This document shows positions 25,781 to 34,203 of a stretch of DNA of 64,000 nucleotides, in pieces. The stretch is from contig JARWBI010000004.1 in the NCBI GenBank assembly GCA_029846755.1, positions 62,001-126,000 on the forward strand, in the 5' to 3' direction. The notes beneath the pieces were generated by a model. It was given only the letters and a program-made list of their open reading frames with translations. It ran no database searches and was not told the origin of the DNA. The number at the start of each line of letters is the position of its first letter. Positions within the stretch are counted from its first letter, which is position 1. The DNA is from Falsirhodobacter flavus. GTDB lineage: Bacteria; Pseudomonadota; Alphaproteobacteria; Rhodobacterales; Rhodobacteraceae. A program made the position numbers and the translations under genes.

Positions 25781-26829
25781 TCTCGCATACGGCGCACCAG
25801 TTCCAGTTCGGACTGGAAATCGACGTAATGCGGCAGCTTGATATGTTCGAGAAAGCCCGTCGCCTGAATGTTGTCGGCGTGCGAAAGAACGAATTCCTCG
25901 TCCTGTGCGGGGGCGCCGACATAGTCCTCGCCCAATTCCTTCCAGCGCAGCGCGCGGTCCACCAGCGCCATGCTGATCGCCTTGCGTTCGGTCTGCCCGA
26001 ACGTCAGGCCATAGCCGCGGGTGAACTGCGGCGGTTCGGTCTTCGATCCCTTGAACTGGTTGACGGTTTCGCATTCCGTCAATTCGACCTCGCCGATCTC
26101 GATGGCGAAGCCGAGTTGGGGGATGTCCATTTCCACCGCGCAGGTGCCGATGCGGAGTTCCCCGACGAAAGCGTGGTTGCGGGCATATCCGCGCTGCGTG
26201 GAATAGGCGAGGCCGAGGATGAAGCCTTCATCCCCCCGCGCCAGCGATTGCAGACGCAGCGCGCGGTCGGCGGGCAATTCCAGCGGCTCGCGCGTGAGAT
26301 CGCGCGGTTCGGTATCCGACGGCGCCTCCTGTTCGATCAGCCCGTCGCGTCCCAGAAAGCCGGTGATATGCGGAACATGCGCGGGCTCTGCGGCTTTGCG
26401 CGGCGCCTCGGGCGCGTCACCGTTCGCCATCAGCGCGAAGTCCAGAAGGCGGTGGGTGTAATCGAAGGTCGGGCCAAGGATCTGCCCCCCCGGCGCGTCC
26501 TTGAACGTGGCCGAGACGCGGCGGATGCAGTCCATTTTCGCCGTATCCACGGGGATGGATGCGCCCAGACGCGGCAGGGTGGTGCGATAGGCGCGGATCA
26601 GGAAGATCGCCTCGATCAGATCGCCGCGCGATTGCTTGATCGCCAGCGCGGCCAGCGCCGGATCGTGAAGCGAGCCTTCGGCCATGACGCGGTTCACGGC
26701 CAACGCCAGCTGCTGCTCGATCTGGTCGGTGCCCAGTTCCGCGACGGCGGGATCGCCCCGGCGTTCCTCGGCCAGCCATGCGTGGGCATTCTCGATGGCG
26801 CGTTCGCCGCCTTTGACTGCGACATACAT
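25768..26829 (-). CDS. phnI: C-P lyase core subunit PhnI
   Basis: With PhnG, PhnH and PhnL it catalyses displacement of adenine from ATP by the phosphonate to form ribose-1-phosphonate triphosphate. It has 353 residues, the normal length. Family stretches: MYVAVKGGERAIENAHAWL, RGDLIEAIFLIRAYRTTLPRL, DIPQLGFAIEIGEVELTECE and LPHYVDFQSELELVRRMRE. The start overlaps the phnH stop by one base (TGATG). Confidence 0.95.
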   Translation of the reverse strand: MYVAVKGGERAIENAHAWLAEERRGDPAVAELGTDQIEQQLALAVNRVMAEGSLHDPALAALAIKQSRGDLIEAIFLIRAYRTTLPRLGASIPVDTAKMDCIRRVSATFKDAPGGQILGPTFDYTHRLLDFALMANGDAPEAPRKAAEPAHVPHITGFLGRDGLIEQEAPSDTEPRDLTREPLELPADRALRLQSLARGDEGFILGLAYSTQRGYARNHAFVGELRIGTCAVEMDIPQLGFAIEIGEVELTECETVNQFKGSKTEPPQFTRGYGLTFGQTERKAISMALVDRALRWKELGEDYVGAPAQDEEFVLSHADNIQATGFLEHIKLPHYVDFQSELELVRRMREAAE

Positions 26830-27374
26830 CAGGCGGCCTCCACTTTCGTCGTGCGGGGCAGGGCGGCAAGGCGATCCCCGGCGGTGAAGAAGAAATCGAG
26901 GCCCAGCGGGAAGGCGGTCGCGTTCATGCGGAACGCCTCGGTTTCCGGCAGCGACAGGTTGGCGTGATCCTTGATGCCGGGGCCGGTCAGGCGCGGGCCG
27001 GTCGCGGTCAGGTCCGGCATTTCCACGATCAGCGTGGCGGATCGGTCGGGATAGTCGGGCCGCCCGATGGGAAAGCGTGCCACTGGCAGGTCGTGCCATG
27101 CGCCGATGGCGATCTGCGCATCCTCGGGGGCGGAAAAAGTTGCGCCGGTGTGGAAGGTGATCCAATCGCGCGCGGCAGAGAGGGGCGGTGCGAGCCAGAG
27201 GCTTGTCGTGCGGTCCGCCAGTGTCAGCAGCAGCACGCCCGCCGCGATGGACAGCGCCGGGGGCTGCGCGCCCGCGACGGTGTGGATCGTGCCGGGCCGG
27301 GCCATCGCATCCAGCGCGGCACGGAAGGCGGTTGCCGATTGGCGCGGCTGGTCCGTGAATCCGCCTTCGAGCAT
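26829..27374 (-). CDS. phnH: C-P lyase core subunit PhnH
   Basis: A 181-residue structural subunit of the C-P lyase core, with a fold related to PLP transferases but no PLP site. Recognised by GGFTDQPRQSATAFRAALDAMARPGTIHTV near the N terminus, ADRTTSLWL, WITFHTGA and PRTTKVEAA at the C terminus. One-base overlaps with phnG upstream and phnI downstream show tight coupling. Confidence 0.93.
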   Translation of the reverse strand: MLEGGFTDQPRQSATAFRAALDAMARPGTIHTVAGAQPPALSIAAGVLLLTLADRTTSLWLAPPLSAARDWITFHTGATFSAPEDAQIAIGAWHDLPVARFPIGRPDYPDRSATLIVEMPDLTATGPRLTGPGIKDHANLSLPETEAFRMNATAFPLGLDFFFTAGDRLAALPRTTKVEAA

Positions 27375-27796
27375 CAGTCTTCCCCCCGGACCATGGTGAA
27401 AAATTCGACTTTCGTCGCGGCGGCCTTTTCGGCGCGTATCTTGCGGCGGGCCGTTTCAGCCTCGGCCAGCGGCGCAAGGATGGCATCATGGATGGCGGCG
27501 GCTTCCGGCCCCTGCATCAGCGCATCGACGATGGCCGCGCGGGTGGCGTGAGCCCTGTCGCGGCCCTGAACATAGGCATGGCCGACTTCGCCATCCTCCA
27601 GCCGCAGGGCGCAGCGGGTGACCGTCATTTCTCCAAGATTGAACGGGGCGCCCGTGCCGCCGGCGCGGCCGCGGACCATCACGGCGCCGATTTCGGGGGT
27701 GCGGGCGAAGCTGTGCGGCGGAAGGTCGGGCAGCAGGGTGGCCAGCCGCGACGGCTCGGCCCTTGCCAGAAGTCCCATCCATGTCTGTCGGTTCAT
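27374..27796 (-). CDS. phnG: C-P lyase core subunit PhnG
   Basis: A 140-residue subunit of the PhnGHIJ core. NRQTWMGLLARAEPSRLATLL at the start, GAVMVRGRAGGTGAPFNLGEMTVTRCALRL in the middle and VGHAYVQGRDRAHATRAAIVDAL towards the end are typical. It is the first gene of the leftward phnGHIJKLN transcript; its ATG is 20 bases from the predicted PhnF operator, which also lies in front of the divergent phnF. Confidence 0.93.
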   Translation of the reverse strand: MNRQTWMGLLARAEPSRLATLLPDLPPHSFARTPEIGAVMVRGRAGGTGAPFNLGEMTVTRCALRLEDGEVGHAYVQGRDRAHATRAAIVDALMQGPEAAAIHDAILAPLAEAETARRKIRAEKAAATKVEFFTMVRGED

Positions 27797-27815
27797 TTTC
27801 GGACACCTTGCGGGG

Positions 27816-27843
27816 TTGTCTGGTTATATATACAACTAGACAA
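27816..27843. promoter_or_regulatory. Predicted PhnF operator between phnG and phnF
   Basis: A 28-bp near-perfect palindrome: outer arms TTGTCT and AGACAA, centre TATATA, 12 of 14 base pairs symmetric. It sits between divergent phnG and phnF where a GntR-family repressor would control both. The AT-rich centre may double as a -10 element. Confidence 0.65.
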
Positions 27844-27895
27844 GTAGCCGATTCGCGCTATTGCCACAACGACTTGAATATGAAGTTTGCATGAC

Positions 27896-28609
27896 ATGAG
27901 CCGCACGCCCCTCTGGACTGCCATTGCCGAGGATCTCCGGTCCGCCATCGCCGCAGGCCGTTACCGCGAAGGCATGCAGCTTCCGACCGAGGCGGAGCTT
28001 TCGGCCCGTTTCGGCGTGAACCGCCATACTGTGCGCCGCGCCTTGGCCGAACTTGGGCATGAGGGGCTGGTGATCTCGCGCCGCGGGGCGGGGGTGTTCG
28101 TGGCGGGCAAGCCGCCGCTGGATTATGCCATCGGGCGGCGGGTGCGGTTCCATGCGAACCTTGCATCCGAAGGGCGTGTGTCCAGCCGCAAGGTGCTTGC
28201 ATTGACCGAACGGCACGCGGACGCGGCCGAGGCCCGCGCGCTGGGCATTGCCGAGGGCGCGCCTGTCCATGTGCGCGAAGGCGTGTCCTTTGCCGACGAT
28301 CAGCCGCTGGCGGTCTATCGCTCGGTCTTTCCGGGCGAACGCCTGCCGGGCATCGGGGCTGCGCTGGCGCGCGGCACATCGGTGACCGAGGCGCTGGCCG
28401 AATGCGGGGTGGGCGACTACCTGCGGGTGGAAACGCGGCTGACGGCAAAACGGGCGAATGCGTTCCAGGCGCTGCACCTGATGATCCGCGAGGGTGATCC
28501 GATCCTGCGGACCATCAGCATCAACGCGGATGCGTCGGGTGCGCCCGTGGAATACGGGCACACCTGGTTTGCGGGGGACCGCGTGACGTTAACTGTCACC
28601 CCGGATTAG
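27896..28609 (+). CDS. phnF: Phosphonate regulator PhnF (GntR/HutC family)
   Basis: A 237-residue regulator. The N-terminal GntR winged helix reads LWTAIAEDLRSAIAAGRYREGMQLPTEAELSARFGVNRHTVRRALAEL. It is followed by the UTRA ligand domain (EGAPVHVREGVSFADDQPLAVYRSVFPGERL; MIREGDPILRTISINADASGAPVEYGHTWF). It is divergent from phnG across the palindrome. Its end overlaps the phnE gene by 21 bases, convergent. ATG 27896 preferred; TTG 9 bases upstream is an alternative. The ligand is unproven. Confidence 0.9.
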   Translation: MSRTPLWTAIAEDLRSAIAAGRYREGMQLPTEAELSARFGVNRHTVRRALAELGHEGLVISRRGAGVFVAGKPPLDYAIGRRVRFHANLASEGRVSSRKVLALTERHADAAEARALGIAEGAPVHVREGVSFADDQPLAVYRSVFPGERLPGIGAALARGTSVTEALAECGVGDYLRVETRLTAKRANAFQALHLMIREGDPILRTISINADASGAPVEYGHTWFAGDRVTLTVTPD

Positions 28610-29899
28610 CTTGCGGCGCAGCCAGCCCGAAAGGCTGTCCATCGCCATGACCAGAAGCACGATCAGCACGATGTAATAGGCGACGTTCTCCCAGTCCTTC
28701 TGGGTCTGGATCGCCTGCGTCAGCAGAAGGCCGATGCCGCCGCCGACCATCGCACCGATCACCGTCGCCCCGCGCGTGTTGGATTCGAGAAAATAAAGCA
28801 CCTGCGAAAGGATCACCGGGGCGACCTGCGGGATCACCCCGAACCGCCCGCGTTGCAGCGCGTTGGCCCCGGTCGATCGCAGCCCGTCCACCTGCTTTTC
28901 GTCGATATTCTCCAGCGATTCCGAGAACAGCTTGCCGAAGCTGCCGGTGTCGGTGATGAGGATCGCAAGCGCGCCGGTCATCGGGCCGGGGCCGAAGGCG
29001 CGCGACAGGATGATCGTCCAGATCAGCGCATCCACGCCGCGCACGAAATCGAACACGCGCCGGATGCCGAACCGGGCCGGGGCCACGGGCATGAAGTTGC
29101 GCGCCGCAAGGAAGGCCAGCGGGAAGGAGATCAGTGCCGCCCCGATGGTGCCGAGGAAAGCCATCAGCAGCGTCTCGAACAGGGCCCAGACCACGTCCTT
29201 GTGGCGCCACATGTCGTTGTTCCAGAAATCCGATGCCATGGCCGCGATGTTCGACATGCCGGGACGGATCTGTTCGGACGACACCGCGCTGGCGGCGATC
29301 TGGCCCCAGCTCATGTCGTGGAACGGGCTGGAGAGGGTGAAGAAGAACAGCTCCCACCCCGGAAAATAGCGGAACACCTCGGACCGGGCGCGGGTGACGC
29401 TGACGCGTCCGCCGTCCAGCCGGATGTCGGCGCGGGTGTTCGACGCGGTGATCCATGCGGGCAGGGTGCCGTCGGGGGTCTGGACCTCAACGCCGTCGGT
29501 ATTTGTCACGGTGATCGTGCCGTAGTCGGGGACCGTCACGCGCACCGCGTCGGGATCGAAGCGCACCGACTGGTCGCGGGGCAGGGCGATGGCGGTCGAG
29601 GCGCCGTCGCGCGCGACCCATTCGGGCCAGTCGTCATCCTCGTAGGTCGCGCGGCGCTCGCCCTCGATGGCGACGGTGGTGCCGCGGCGGTTGTCTTGCG
29701 TGACGTGGGTCTTGTAGCTCCACGCGCCGGAGATCATGATCATCGCATTGTCGCTGCGGAAGCGCTGCGCCAGCCCCGGAATGTCGAAGGCGAAGAAGGC
29801 ATAGGTCAGATAGAGGAGGATGCCCGCCGGGATCGCGAAGGCTTTGAACCGCTTTTTGGCAAAGCCGCGATGGATGGGGGCAAGGTCAGTGACGGCCAT
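28589..29899 (-). CDS. phnE: Phosphonate ABC transporter permease, long form
   Basis: An inner-membrane permease of the phosphonate importer. At 436 residues it is much longer than the usual 260-280. After the first helix (about 20-40) there is a hydrophilic insert of about 150 residues with beta-rich, charged sequence, probably periplasmic, before the standard permease core. The core has ETLLMAFLGTIGAALISFPLAFLAARN and the EAA-like loop KQVDGLRSTGANALQRGRFGVIPQV that contacts PhnC. It overlaps the other phnE by 14 bases, so the two form a heterodimer in all likelihood. Confidence 0.9.
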   Translation of the reverse strand: MAVTDLAPIHRGFAKKRFKAFAIPAGILLYLTYAFFAFDIPGLAQRFRSDNAMIMISGAWSYKTHVTQDNRRGTTVAIEGERRATYEDDDWPEWVARDGASTAIALPRDQSVRFDPDAVRVTVPDYGTITVTNTDGVEVQTPDGTLPAWITASNTRADIRLDGGRVSVTRARSEVFRYFPGWELFFFTLSSPFHDMSWGQIAASAVSSEQIRPGMSNIAAMASDFWNNDMWRHKDVVWALFETLLMAFLGTIGAALISFPLAFLAARNFMPVAPARFGIRRVFDFVRGVDALIWTIILSRAFGPGPMTGALAILITDTGSFGKLFSESLENIDEKQVDGLRSTGANALQRGRFGVIPQVAPVILSQVLYFLESNTRGATVIGAMVGGGIGLLLTQAIQTQKDWENVAYYIVLIVLLVMAMDSLSGWLRRKLIRGDS

Positions 29900-30734
29900 G
29901 TTCGCCCTCGATCAGGGAATTGCGCCAGCGGCTCGACAGTTGGTCGATCGCGATGATGGTCAGGAACAGCAGCAGGAAGATCGAGGCGGCGGCGTCGAAA
30001 CGGCCCTGTCCCCAGCTGATGGCGTTCTTCAGCTCGTAGCCGATCCCGCCCGCGCCGACGAAGCCGAGGATGGCCGAGGCGCGCACGTTGATCTCGAACC
30101 GCAAGAGGGCATAGGACAGCCAGTTCGGCGCGACCTGCGGCAGGATGCCCAGCCACATGCGCTGCGACCAGCTTGCGCCCACCGAGGACAGGCCCTCGAC
30201 GGGTTTCAGGTCGGCATTCTCGTTCACTTCGGAGAACAGCTTGCCCAGCGCGCCGATGGTGTGGAAGGCGATGGCGACCATGGCCGGGACCGGCCCGCCG
30301 CCCATCGCAAAGATCAGCGCCAGCGCGATCACCACCTCAGGCACCGCGCGGCAGATGTCCAGAAGGCGGCGGAACACCGGGATCAGGGCGGGCCAGCGGG
30401 CAAGGCCGCGCGTCGCCAGCAGCGACATCGCCCCGCCGATCAGCGCGCCGAACAGCGTGGCGACGGCGGCGATGTTGATGGTCTCGATCAATGACGGAAG
30501 GTAGTTCCACATATGTCCGGGAATGCTTCCGGCCTTCTGGAACGCCTCGGTCAACAGCTCGCCGGGGAAATCGAAGATGCGCGACAGGCCGGACAGGAAG
30601 CCCCCCGCGTTGCGGCTCTGGGCCAGATCGAAGCCGCTGGCCAGCATCGCCACGAACAGGATCAGCAATATGCCGGAATACATGCGCTTGCGCCGCGCGG
30701 CGGCGAGATAGTCTTCGCGGATGGTGTCGGTCAT
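29886..30734 (-). CDS. phnE: Phosphonate ABC transporter permease
   Basis: A 282-residue permease partner. Helices include ILLILFVAMLASGFDL, TINIAAVATLFGALIGGAMSLLATRGL and VVIALALIFAMGGGPVPAMVAIAF. The EAA loop reads LKPVEGLSSVGASWSQRMWLGILPQVAPNWL. It follows phnD after a 49-base gap containing a perfect 9-bp hairpin. It is of standard length, unlike the second phnE that overlaps its 3' end. Confidence 0.92.
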   Translation of the reverse strand: MTDTIREDYLAAARRKRMYSGILLILFVAMLASGFDLAQSRNAGGFLSGLSRIFDFPGELLTEAFQKAGSIPGHMWNYLPSLIETINIAAVATLFGALIGGAMSLLATRGLARWPALIPVFRRLLDICRAVPEVVIALALIFAMGGGPVPAMVAIAFHTIGALGKLFSEVNENADLKPVEGLSSVGASWSQRMWLGILPQVAPNWLSYALLRFEINVRASAILGFVGAGGIGYELKNAISWGQGRFDAAASIFLLLFLTIIAIDQLSSRWRNSLIEGEHGRH

Positions 30735-30752
30735 ATGCCGCCCTGTGAAAGA

Positions 30753-30775
30753 GGGGCGGGCGCGTGGCCCGCCCC
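30753..30775 (-). promoter_or_regulatory. Hairpin between phnD and phnE
   Basis: GGGGCGGGC (30753-30761) and GCCCGCCCC (30767-30775) pair perfectly over 9 bp with a 5-base loop. No T-run follows leftward. Stems here, just after a periplasmic binding protein gene, commonly protect the upstream mRNA so that the binding protein is made in excess. Confidence 0.55.
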
Positions 30776-30783
30776 GGATTGGA

Positions 30784-31683
30784 TCAGGAGCCCGAGAGCT
30801 TGCGTGCGTCGATGATCGACTGATACTGCTCGTGCGTGACCGGGATGAAATCCTTCGCCTCGCCCGCTGCGACCGAATAGGCGCAGGTCGCGTCGTTTTC
30901 CCACAGGTTCGCGGTCAGCTCGGTCACCTTGGCGCGGACATCTTCCGGCAGGGCGTTGCGGACGACCATCGGGCCTTCGACGATCTCTTTCGACTTCCAG
31001 ATCTCGACCATGTCGTTCATGTCGACAAGGCCCGCATCCACTGCGCGGCGCAGCGCGCCCGAATTGTAGCCGTCTTCCCAGTTGCCCTGCGCGTCGGCCC
31101 AGGAAACGCCCGCGTCGATATCGCCGTTGGCGACCGCGACGATGGTCTGCTCATGCCCGCCGGTGAAGCGGATGTCGCCGAAATAGTCGTTCGGCGTCAT
31201 CGAGTAGCCGGCCTGCGAGATTTCGACGTTGGGGATCAGGTAGCCCGAGGTCGAGTTCGGATCGCCGAAGCCGAAGGACTTGCCCTTCATGTCGTCCAGC
31301 GAGGTGATGCCGCTGTCCTTGCGCGCGAAACCGATCGAGTAGTAGCCGATGGTGCCGTCGAGGTTCTGTTTCACCAGCACCGGGGACACGGCCTCGGCAT
31401 CGGTCAGATAGATTTTGGCATAGGCCGAAGCGCCCAGCCAAGCCATGTCCAGCGTGCCGCCCAGCAGCCCCTGGATCACGCCGTCATAGTCGGCCGGGGT
31501 GAACAGCTTGACCGGGACGCCCAGCGCATCTTCGATCTGGGCGCGGTAGCATTCCTGGTTGGCCAGACGGTCCTGCGCGTTCTCGCCGCCAAGGATGCCG
31601 ATGTTGAAGCCGGTGATCTCTTGCGCGAAGGTCGGCGCGGCAAGGGTCGAGGTCGCCAGAAGGGCGGCAAGCAGACGTTTCAT
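30784..31683 (-). CDS. phnD: Phosphonate ABC transporter substrate-binding protein
   Basis: The periplasmic phosphonate-binding protein, 299 residues. The signal peptide MKRLLAALLATSTLAAPTFA is followed by QEITGFNIGILGGENAQDRLANQECYRAQIEDALGVPVKLF, then GLLGGTLDMAWLGASAYAKIYL, FGDPNSTSGYLIPNVE and the binding-site region FTGGHEQTIVAVANGDIDAGVSWAD. The ATG at 31683 has GAGGGA 7 bases upstream. A frame extending further upstream would bury the signal peptide. Confidence 0.95.
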   Translation of the reverse strand: MKRLLAALLATSTLAAPTFAQEITGFNIGILGGENAQDRLANQECYRAQIEDALGVPVKLFTPADYDGVIQGLLGGTLDMAWLGASAYAKIYLTDAEAVSPVLVKQNLDGTIGYYSIGFARKDSGITSLDDMKGKSFGFGDPNSTSGYLIPNVEISQAGYSMTPNDYFGDIRFTGGHEQTIVAVANGDIDAGVSWADAQGNWEDGYNSGALRRAVDAGLVDMNDMVEIWKSKEIVEGPMVVRNALPEDVRAKVTELTANLWENDATCAYSVAAGEAKDFIPVTHEQYQSIIDARKLSGS

Positions 31684-31693
31684 GGGGTATCCC

Positions 31694-32509
31694 TCAGGTG
31701 TGAAGCAAGGTTTTGGCGTATTCGTGGTCCGCCGGCTCGATCGAGGTCGAGGTGGCGGCTTCGGAAAAGCTGGCATCCGCGCCGTAGATCTCTCGGGCGG
31801 CGGAGGTGGTCAGAAGGTCGGGCGTTCCGTCGAAGACGATGCGGCCCGCGCGCATGCCGATTACCCGGTCGCAATAGCGGCGCGCGGTGTCCAGCGTATG
31901 AAGGTTGGCAACGACGGTGCGGCCGTCGTCTTCGTGGATGCGGCGCAGGCTGTCCATCACAACCTGTGCGTTCATTGGATCAAGGCTGGCGATGGGTTCG
32001 TCCGCAAGGATCACCTTGGGGTCCTGCATCAGCGCCCGCGCGATGGCGACGCGCTGCTGCTGGCCGCCCGAAAGCGCCTCGGCCCGTTTCATGGCCTGTT
32101 CGGCAATGCCCAGCCGTTCAAGGATCGCGATGGCGCGGCCGATATCGTCCGCCGACCAGATGTTGAACATCGTCGCCAGCGTCGAGCGGCGGTTCAGCAG
32201 CCCGTGCAGCACGTTCGACACCACATCCAGACGCGGCACGAGGTTGAACTGCTGAAAGATCATCGCGCATTGGCTTTGCCACGCGCGCTTGTCCGCGCCG
32301 TTCAGCGCAAGGATGTCGCGCCCTTCGAACAGCATCCGGCCCGAGGTCGCGTCGGTCATGCGGTTCATCATGCGCAGCAGCGTCGATTTCCCCGCGCCCG
32401 AACGCCCGATCACGCCGATCATCATGGGGCGGTCCACGGCGAAGGTGGCGTTGTCGACGGCCGTCTTGCCGTTGAAGATCTTGGTGACGCCCTCGGCAGA
32501 GATCAGCAT
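31694..32509 (-). CDS. phnC: Phosphonate ABC transporter ATP-binding protein
   Basis: The ATPase of the phosphonate importer, 271 residues. Walker [20 protein letters not shown], signature [19 protein letters not shown], Walker [14 protein letters not shown], switch region [18 protein letters not shown] second ATG 6 bases upstream (32515) exists, but AAAGG is then too close, so 32509 is preferred. First gene of phnCDEE, behind tandem Pho boxes. Confidence 0.94.
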   Translation of the reverse strand: MLISAEGVTKIFNGKTAVDNATFAVDRPMMIGVIGRSGAGKSTLLRMMNRMTDATSGRMLFEGRDILALNGADKRAWQSQCAMIFQQFNLVPRLDVVSNVLHGLLNRRSTLATMFNIWSADDIGRAIAILERLGIAEQAMKRAEALSGGQQQRVAIARALMQDPKVILADEPIASLDPMNAQVVMDSLRRIHEDDGRTVVANLHTLDTARRYCDRVIGMRAGRIVFDGTPDLLTTSAAREIYGADASFSEAATSTSIEPADHEYAKTLLHT

Positions 32510-32574
32510 GAACATCCTTTCCGTCGGGGCCGCATGGCGCAGCCCGTCTTGGACCCCGCAGGTAGGGTCCGATG

Positions 32575-32614
32575 AAAACAGTCGGATGAACGTCCGGTGA
32601 AACTTGTGTGACGG
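32575..32614 (-). promoter_or_regulatory. Tandem Pho boxes upstream of phnC
   Basis: Read leftward, four 7-base half-sites recur every 11 bases: CCGTCAC, GTTTCAC, CGTTCAT and CTGTTTT, each followed by a 4-base spacer. This matches PhoB binding (7-mers related to CTGTCAT with 4-base spacers) and would accommodate two PhoB dimers. The phnC start is 66 bases further on. Confidence 0.7.
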
Positions 32615-32697
32615 CGCGGGGGCGACGCTTTTTCACAAGACCATCGCCATCGACTGTTGCTACTCTAGGTTGATCGGCGATGGTTTCGGAGCGGTTC

Positions 32698-33870
32698 ATG
32701 AGAATTCTTGTCGCGGATGACGACGCAACGCAGCGCTTCTACATCTCGGCCCTGCTGCGAAAACTGGGGCACGATCCGGTGGAGGCGGCGGATGGCGAGG
32801 AGGCATTGCGGCTGCTTGAATCAAGCGGCGCACATATCCTCGTCTGCGATCTGGACATGCCGGTCATGGACGGGCTGGATCTGACGCGCCGCATCCGCGA
32901 GCGGCGGGGCGGGCATTACGTTCATGTCGTCATGGTCACGGGCCGCGACCGCGAGGATGACCGCCGCCGCGCGCTGGATGTGGGGGTGGACGACTTCATC
33001 TCCAAACCGTTCGAGGCGTCGATGCTGCGCGTCAGGATCAGCGCGGCGGTGCGGCTGGTGGAGCACGAACGCCAGCTGAACGAGAAGAACCGCATCCTGC
33101 ACGAAGCGCATGAGCAGATCCGCGCGGACCTCGAGGCGGCCGCGCTGGCGCAGCGGCGGATGCTGCCGCTGGGATCGTCGGTGCTGGGGCGCTGCGCGTT
33201 TTCGGCTTCCTTTGTGCCTTCGGCTTTCGTGTCGGGGGACATGTTCGGCTATTTCGAGCTGGGGCAGGGGCGCATCGGCTTCTATGCCATCGACGTGGCG
33301 GGGCACGGGGTGCAGGCGGCGCTGACCTCGGTCGCGTTCGGGCATCTGGTCACGGCTGAATATTTCGCCGGCAAGGCGATCGGGCCGGACGGGCGCGCGA
33401 ACCCGGCGGCGCTGGCCGCATCGCTGAACCGCCGTTTTCACAAGACCGACAGCGACGAATACCTGACCCTGTTCGCCGCCGTGCTGGAGGAGGAGACGGG
33501 CGATCTGTGTTATTGCCTTGCCGGGTATCCGCCGCCCTTGCTGGTGGGCGGCGCCTCCGGGCCGCGCCGTCTGGGCGATGGCGGCTTTCCGGTCGGGCTG
33601 CTGGCGCAGGCCGTCTATTCCAACAGCCATGTCAAGGTAGAGCCGGGCGACCGGATCGTGCTTTTTTCCGACGGCGCGACCGAGGCCGAGGACCCCGAGG
33701 GCACCGCCTTCGGCGACACGCGGCTGAGCCTTCTGATCGAGAACGAGGCCGCGCAGGATGCAAGCCGCCTGCCACGCCGCGTGACCGAGGAGCTGATGCG
33801 CTGGCGTCAGGGCCATTCACTTGCCGACGATCTGACCGTTCTTGTCATGGAAAGGAGACCTGCATCTTGA
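32698..33870 (+). CDS. Response regulator with PP2C (RsbU-type) phosphatase output
   Basis: A 390-residue two-domain protein. The N-terminal receiver (1-120) has the acidic DDD near residue 7-9, phosphoacceptor D51 in CDLDMPVMDG and K in FISKPFE. A short coiled linker (EHERQLNEKNRILHEAHEQIRADL) leads to a SpoIIE/RsbU PP2C domain with metal-binding motifs SGDMFGYF, IDVAGHGVQAAL, FSDGATEAED and LADDLTVLVM. Such proteins dephosphorylate a STAS anti-anti-sigma protein, and the next gene is exactly that. The ATG at 32698 has CGGAG 7 bases upstream. Its phosphate may come from the hybrid kinase three genes on. Confidence 0.9.
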   Translation: MRILVADDDATQRFYISALLRKLGHDPVEAADGEEALRLLESSGAHILVCDLDMPVMDGLDLTRRIRERRGGHYVHVVMVTGRDREDDRRRALDVGVDDFISKPFEASMLRVRISAAVRLVEHERQLNEKNRILHEAHEQIRADLEAAALAQRRMLPLGSSVLGRCAFSASFVPSAFVSGDMFGYFELGQGRIGFYAIDVAGHGVQAALTSVAFGHLVTAEYFAGKAIGPDGRANPAALAASLNRRFHKTDSDEYLTLFAAVLEEETGDLCYCLAGYPPPLLVGGASGPRRLGDGGFPVGLLAQAVYSNSHVKVEPGDRIVLFSDGATEAEDPEGTAFGDTRLSLLIENEAAQDASRLPRRVTEELMRWRQGHSLADDLTVLVMERRPAS

Positions 33871-34202
33871 TTACCACCGAGTTTTCCAAAGGCGTCTGCC
33901 TTGTCGACCCCAACATGCCGCGCCTGACCGCCGCTACCGCCGCAGGCTTCAAGGACGAGGTTGCGGCCCTGATCGATGCCGGGAACGACCGGCTGGTGCT
34001 GGATTTCGCCAATGTTTCCTTCGTCGACTCCTCGGGGCTGGGGGCGCTGGTGGGCCTGCTGAAGAAGGTCGGCAACCGGGGCGAGATCGTGCTTTGCGGT
34101 CTGGGCGACAGCGTGGTGCAGCTGTTCCGCATCACCCGCATGGACCGGGTGTTCAAATCCTTCCCCGACCGCGCGCAGGCCCTTCAGATGATGGACGCAT
34201 GA
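33867..34202 (+). CDS. STAS-domain anti-sigma factor antagonist
   Basis: A 111-residue stand-alone STAS domain of the SpoIIAA/RsbV type. The phosphorylation motif FVDSSGLGALVGLLKKV is intact (candidate Ser at 55 or 56), preceded by DRLVLDFANVS. The start is TTG at 33867: it overlaps the RsbU-like stop (TTGA) and has AAAGGAG 9 bases upstream; no in-frame ATG fits. Expected cycle: phosphorylated by the RsbW-like kinase next door and dephosphorylated by the PP2C protein. Confidence 0.87.
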   Translation: MITTEFSKGVCLVDPNMPRLTAATAAGFKDEVAALIDAGNDRLVLDFANVSFVDSSGLGALVGLLKKVGNRGEIVLCGLGDSVVQLFRITRMDRVFKSFPDRAQALQMMDA

Positions 34203-34203
34203 C

